DNA of 64,000 bases, taken from Crotophaga sulcirostris. Its lineage: Eukaryota; Chordata; Aves; Cuculiformes; Crotophagidae. The position numbers and the translations under genes are program-made. This document shows, one piece after another, positions 58,766 to 64,000 of this stretch (within the stretch, counting starts at the first letter, position 1; the number at the start of each line of letters is the position of its first letter). The notes under the pieces are model-generated. The model was given only the letters and a program-made list of their open reading frames with translations. It was not told the origin of the DNA and did no database searches. Location: contig VYZB01000295.1 of assembly GCA_013397455.1 (NCBI GenBank), forward strand, positions 1,029,700-1,093,699. The letters run 5' to 3'.

Positions 58766-59393
58766 TGTGTGTGGATCCAGTAGCCAGAGCCAGTCCTATG
58801 ATCTAGCACAGGCAAAGAGGGAAGGGTCACATACAAACAATAACTCTTTGCTCCTCTTTACAGTCCCTGGTTTCTAAGGGCTGTGAGGGTCCTAAGCAAG
58901 AGGCTCAGACAGTAAAAGGGATGGAGCTGTCAAGAGATCAGCCCTAAAGGAGTCAGTTGGCCCCATTTCTGCTTAACTCGTTCATCAACCAAATTGGCTT
59001 TGAACCATCTCATGCAGTCAAAAGCTCCTCTTCCAGTGACTTGTTCCCTGCCATACCCTGTGGGGCTTGGCAGACTGGAGTGCTCCCAGTTCTCCAGAAA
59101 TAAGAAGTAATTTACCCCTGGGAAGAACGAGTCATTCTCTTTGGCGGAGGATGCTGGCTGGGTCAGGTTGCGTGCCAGCTGCCTCACCCACCACTGCCAG
59201 CTCCAGCCGCCATCCAACGTCTCAGCATCACACACCTCCTGCCTGGAGAAATCTGCTGAGCTCACTGCCAGCCCCCAAACCTGCACAGTTGGCTCAGTGT
59301 CCCCCAGCCTCCTGGCCCAATCCTCTGCTTTGATCCCTCCAGGCATGAGCGCCTGGTTAACTGAATTACAAAGCCTTTGAGAAGATGCTGTTA
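58766..59393. other. Unique non-coding stretch
   Basis: No gene or repeat recognised. Confidence 0.45.
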
Positions 59394-60030
59394 GCAGAAT
59401 CACAGAGTCCCTTAGTTGGAAAAGACCTTTGAGATCATCGAGTCCAACCATTCCTGTCCCTTACTGAACCATCCCTGAGCACCTCATCTGCCCATCTTTT
59501 AAATCCCTCCAGGGATGGGGACCCCACCACTTCCCTGGGCAGCCTCTGCCAGTGCCAGAGAACCCTTTTGGTGAAGAAATTTTTAAGAATATCCAATCTA
59601 AACCTCCCCTGATGCAACTTGAGGCTATTTCCTCTCATCCTATCAGCCGTCACTTGGGAGAAGAGACCAACACCCACCTCATCACAACCTACTTTCTGGG
59701 AGTTGTAAACAGTGATGAGGTCTCCCCTCAGCCTCCTCTTCTCCAGGCTAAACAGCCCCAGGGCCCTCAGCCACTCCCACAACCCCTGTTCTCCAGCCCC
59801 TTCCCCAGCTCCGTTCCCTTCTATGGACGCTTTCCAGCCCCTCAAGGTCCTTCTTGGAGTGAGGGGTCCAAAACTGAACCCAGGATTCGAGGTGCAGTCT
59901 CTCCAGTGCTGAGTCCAGGGGCACAATCCCTTCCCTGCTCCTGCTGGCCACACTGTTTCCGATACAGGCCAGGATGCTGTTGGCCTTCTTGGCCACCTGG
60001 GCCACTGCTGCATCTACAGGTACTCGTGGT
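59394..60030 (-). mobile_element. CR1 LINE with ORF2 C-terminal remnant
   Basis: Minus orientation from tail gcagaatcacagagtccctt. The minus strand encodes [20 protein letters not shown] and [20 protein letters not shown], the end of CR1 ORF2, with frameshifts. Confidence 0.93.
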
Positions 60031-61125
60031 GACGGAGGGAGAGGATGGCGGCTGGGGATGGGTGGTGAACCACAGTGCTTGGGTGAAGCCTGGTAGGAGA
60101 GGTGGTGGCATTGGGCAGGCACTGGAAACACGAGCTTTGATTGTGAGGCTGTTGCAGGAAGCAGTTAGAGGGCAATTGCCTTAGACAGGACTCAGAAAGA
60201 AAAACCTTAACTATTTTGGCTTTGGAGAAGCAGTTATTACCTGGTTTATCTTCCTGCAGAAACATAGGCCCTTGGCTGGAGCTGGAGAGATGGTGCACAG
60301 GGCTCTGCGGCACAAAGCCACTAAGGGCAGAAGATTTTGCCCAATGCATCCACTAGAAAAAATGGAAAAATGAGGTTTTTCCCTTCTGGTTTGCCCCAGT
60401 TTATGAATCTGAAGCCAATCTGACACAAACATTTCCCGTTTCTTCTCCAGGCAACCTCAAGGTAGGAATTTAGGGGATTTGTTTTCTTCCCCCCAGACCA
60501 TATGGAAGTTGAAGGGAGCAGCAGGGCAAGATTTTCATTTTAACAACACTACCTCTTGCCTTCTTTTGTCCAGAGGAGCTAATGGAAACCATTGGCAAGT
60601 CTATTCTTGGCAGAAGGTAACAACCCTGAAAGCACAGTATGTGGTTCGGTGGCCAAGAAGCCACTCATTCAGCACCGCTATTTCCATTTATCACTAAGAG
60701 TTTCATATTGTGCTCCAAAGACCGAGCAAAACAAACAATTATTATGTGCTCCTTATTTCATTATTTATTAACTAACACAGCTGAGTCACTCTCGCTACAG
60801 GGTTTCCAGTGCCTGGAGATGGTGGTAGGAGGTTGCTGTGGTTTGTGAAACTGCTTGGGCATCCCCAGACGGGTGAGTGTTTTGGTTGTACCGGTTATGG
60901 TGCCACTGTAAGGGGTTTGAGCATCATAAATGCTCAATGCTTGCAGCTCTCAGGTGATCAATCCCAAGCCCTGTACCATCTTCACCTTTGCTGGTTTTTT
61001 TTGGAGGGGATCCTATTCTGAGCCTCTCACCCACTCTTTCTTTCAAACCCATCCTTCCATGCATCTTTACCAAGTCACAAACCCCTTATGAAGCCGTTCT
61101 TCTAGGGTTATTCAAGACTAGGATC
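60031..61125. other. Unique non-coding stretch
   Basis: About 1.1 kb with no gene or repeat recognised. Confidence 0.45.
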
Positions 61126-61208
61126 GTAGAATCACAGAATGGCAGGGGGATGGAACTGGATGAGCACTGAGGTCCCTTCCAACCCAAGCCATTCCACGAC
61201 TCTATGTT
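61126..61208 (+). mobile_element. CR1 3' end scrap
   Basis: Contains 'aactggatgagcactgaggt' and the ccattccacgactctatg tail; most of the element is gone. Confidence 0.8.
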
Positions 61209-62261
61209 ACCTCTCTGTAAACTGCTGGATTTGTTAGAGGTGGTGAATTATTGACAGAGCCGCAGCTGATCTATGAACGTACTCGTATTCCCCTGATACC
61301 TCCTCCTCCTGCAAGATGGTTTTGAGCGCACACATTTTAATTTCTTTAAGCAGAGCAAGCTCTCGTTGCAGCAAATTAATGAAGGTTTCTTAAACCCCCA
61401 TTTACTTTTCATTCAGTCGGTTTACCCTTCGTTCTGCTCCCACAGCAGATGGCAGGCAGCTCCTTAATTACGCTCCACAGTCACTATGTCCTCTCTCAGA
61501 GAGAAATACAGCATTTGGATATTTAATTCCACTTTTTACCCTAAGCTGGTGACGGAGATGGAGAGCCTTTGGCCAGCCACCTAAAACCTACAGCCACATC
61601 ACCCAGCGCGCTCCTGTCTTGATACCCAGGGCTCTCCCATGAGACAAGGGTGGTGCCAAGCTGGGAGAGCCCCCCCTCAAAATGCCACAACCAATGCATC
61701 ACCATTAAAGTATTTTAATATCCATGGTGATGGGAAAGACCCAGGCATTTAGTGCAGCAAGGATGGGGTTGTCCTGCAGCCCCTGGTAGCAATGAGCCTG
61801 GGGGAATCCTATAGCAGATCCTGCTCCATGGGGACCTACAACCACGGGTCCTGGGCAGAAGGGGAATTGCTTCAGCCTCAGCTTTATTTCAGCCAATGTC
61901 CTGACTGATGATGAGTCTAATCATGTTGACGACATGCAACTGGCATCGCAGCATGCAGGGTGACTGGCGCTAATTTCAGAAAATGAGTGCAAGAGCTCTT
62001 TTATTGTCATAAAGGTAAAAGCGGTGGTGAGCTTCTCTCAGTTGCTATAGGAACCCATCAAACCCAGGGGAAAAGCCAAATTGCTGGACCGACACAGCTC
62101 CTTCAGAGGTGGCAGCAGGGGGGAAGGTTCTGATGAGACCCCTGCTCAGCCAGGGTGGCTCCAGGAGGCCAAACGCAGAGGTGGGGAGTGCTCCACGCTG
62201 CTCTGAGCCACAGCAATGACTGCACTGCAGACCTTGAGCTTGCCTGAGATGCCCCTCTCCA
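61209..62261. other. Unique non-coding stretch
   Basis: About 1 kb with no gene recognised. 61330-61480 is A/T-rich with several TAAT/ATTA cores. Confidence 0.4.
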
Positions 62262-62930
62262 AAATTCTAGAATGGTTTGGTTTGAAAGGAACCATGAAGG
62301 TCATCCAGTTCCAATCCCCTGCCATGGGCAGGGACACCTCCCATTGGATCAGGGAGCTCTAAGCCCCATCCAGCCTGGCCTTGAACACCTCCAGGGATGG
62401 GGCAGTCACCACTTCTCCAGGTAACCTGGGACAGGGCCTTCCCCACCCTCACCATGAAGAATTTCTTCCTAATGTCTAATTTAAATCTTCCCCCTTCCAA
62501 TTCAAAGCCATCCTCCCTCATCCTATCCCTGCATTCCCTGATCAAGATCCCCTCCCCAGCTTTCCTGGAGCCCCTTTCAGTACTGGAGGCTGCTCTATGG
62601 TCTCCCCACAGCCTTCTCTTCTCCAGGCTGAACCACCCCAACTCTCTCAGTCTGTACTCGTACAGGAGGTGCTCCAGCCCTTGAATCATCTCTGTGGCCT
62701 CCTCTGGACCCATTCCAACAGTTCCATGACCTTCCTGTGCTGAGGACTCTGGAACTGGACACAGGACTTCAGGTGGGGTATCACCAGAGCAGAGCAGAGG
62801 GGCAGAATCCCCTCCCTCACTCTCTGGTCCCATTGTTTTAGATGCAGCCCAGGACACGGGTGGTTGCTGGGCTGCAAGCACTCCTTGCTGCATTAGTCGA
62901 GTTTCTTATCCCCCAGCACCCCAAGTCCTT
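62262..62930 (-). mobile_element. CR1 LINE, 5' truncated, long copy
   Basis: Minus orientation from aaattctagaatggtttggt to 'caccccaagtccttctcctc', the part of ORF2 also kept at 6492-7310. Confidence 0.93.
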
Positions 62931-63821
62931 CTCCTCAAGGTTGCTCTACTTTTCGAGGATCTCTGCTCATTTCACCAAATCACTGCAATTTTTCACCTTC
63001 CCCCTTCAAGTTTTCCCAAGTAGCTGCCCATTTTCCTGGATGTGTGCAGTTTTCCCCTGGATGCTGCACACACCAACCTCTCTGATGTCTAGGGCTCAGA
63101 TTTACTTTTCTCCAAACATGTTTAAAGCAAGCACCATCCCCTCGTGGTAGCTCTGATTTGCAGAACGTGCAGTGGCTGTTATCGCATCACTTCTTCCGAC
63201 AGAGAGCAGAGCACGGTGGCCTCGACGGGGAGGCTCTGCCAGCTGCTCCCTCTGACACTCACAGAGCCCCAAGGGCTCGGCAAAATCTCCCAGCCCACAG
63301 GGACTGCTGGCAGGAAGCAATCTGGCAGCCAGCATGTTTAGAGGAGACTAATGTCTCAGAGCCACTGAACCATTTAATTGCCAATAAATCCAGCCCACGT
63401 GTAAATAATTACAGAGACCCAGAAGCCATGTCATCTCCGGTGGAAGGAAGGAGCCAGCAGCCTGCAAACTCCCTGTGGCAAGTGTATAAATTCAGATTTC
63501 TTGTTAATACACAAGGAATGAGCACCACCGATGTCTCCCAGCATCACTTTGGGCTCGAGGTGTCCCAGGAGGGTGATGCTTCCTGCTGGGATAAAGAGGG
63601 CCAGGCTGTGTCCTTCACTGAGTTTGAGGGCAAATCTTAAAAATTCATGCTTTTCTACTTCATTCCAGATCAAGCTTTGTCCAGGCTCTTGCTACATCCC
63701 AGTGTGGTTGTTGCAACATCATTTTTTGCCATATTTAAGAGACTTGCAAGGATCACAACCAAGCTGAGTTGTGCGGTTGATGCTCCTGAGGATTCCAGTA
63801 AAATAGGCAGCAGCTTGGAAC
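62931..63821. other. Unique non-coding stretch
   Basis: About 0.9 kb; no gene or repeat recognised. Confidence 0.45.
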
Positions 63822-64000
63822 AGAGCTGAAGAAGGGGCTGGAGAACAGGGGTTCTGGGAGTGGCTGAGGGACTTGGGCGGGTTTTGTCTGGAGAAGAGGA
63901 GGCTGAGGGGACATCTCATTGCTCTGTGCAGTTCCCGTCAAGGAGGTTGTAGTGAGGTGGGTGCTGGTCTCTTCTCCCAAGTAGCAAGGGATAGGACAAG
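63822..64000 (+). mobile_element. CR1 LINE, second subfamily, cut by the window end
   Basis: Plus orientation; begins in ORF2 ('gttttgtctggagaagagga') and runs to the window end before the 3' UTR block. Confidence 0.9.

Noticed and set aside
1..64000. CRISPR arrays, operons, tRNA or rRNA genes
   Set aside because: The window is vertebrate nuclear DNA; the only regular repeats are minisatellites, and I saw no tRNA or rRNA sequence by eye, though short RNA genes could be missed.

Overview
The window is nuclear DNA from a bird. The evidence is about 35 truncated CR1 LINE copies with the avian 3' end (runs of ATTCTATG-like octamers and the 'tggaatggtttgggttggaagg' tail), short introns, compact GC-rich promoters, and genes that read as vertebrate proteins. 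The gene set corresponds to the human 15q15.1 neighbourhood, which I believe lies on chromosome 5 in chicken. CR1 copies are dense and many are nearly identical, which hints at a lineage with a late CR1 burst, but the species cannot be named from the sequence alone.

Layout. 514-5160: the last two coding exons and 3' UTR of GCHFR (+); its first exon lies before the window. 5416-23286: DNAJC17 (-), eleven coding exons, tail-to-tail with GCHFR. The single-exon gene C15orf62 (+, 8752-9273) sits inside the last DNAJC17 intron on the opposite strand. 23287-23500: DNAJC17 promoter with an inverted pair of ZNF143-type elements. 23930-28546: RPUSD2 (-), three exons, with a solo LTR inserted in a minisatellite in intron 1 and a CCAAT-rich CpG-island promoter upstream. 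30261-35252: a paralogue of protein-L-isoaspartate O-methyltransferase PCMT1 (-), eight coding exons. A shared promoter near 35.95-36.2 kb separates it from CCDC32 (+, 36216-40663). 47863-48954: an intronless rhodopsin-type receptor of the prolactin-releasing-peptide receptor family (+). The last 15 kb holds only CR1 fragments, a 38-bp minisatellite and unique non-coding DNA.

The most interesting item is the PCMT1 paralogue. Splicing conserved introns gives a 248-residue protein whose N-terminus carries a short hydrophobic segment upstream of the usual start, and whose last exon ends the protein in -RDEF, next to the -RDEL end known for one PCMT1 isoform. A downstream ATG in an excellent context would give the usual cytosolic enzyme. 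This suggests one gene making a secretory-pathway (ER) form and a cytosolic form of a protein-repair enzyme.

The genes do not form one pathway; they are housekeeping or regulatory genes held together by old synteny. Coding exons were assembled by reading splice sites and checking that phase is kept through every junction; all totals are multiples of three. Statements about human or fish relatives come from memory of those families, not from a search.
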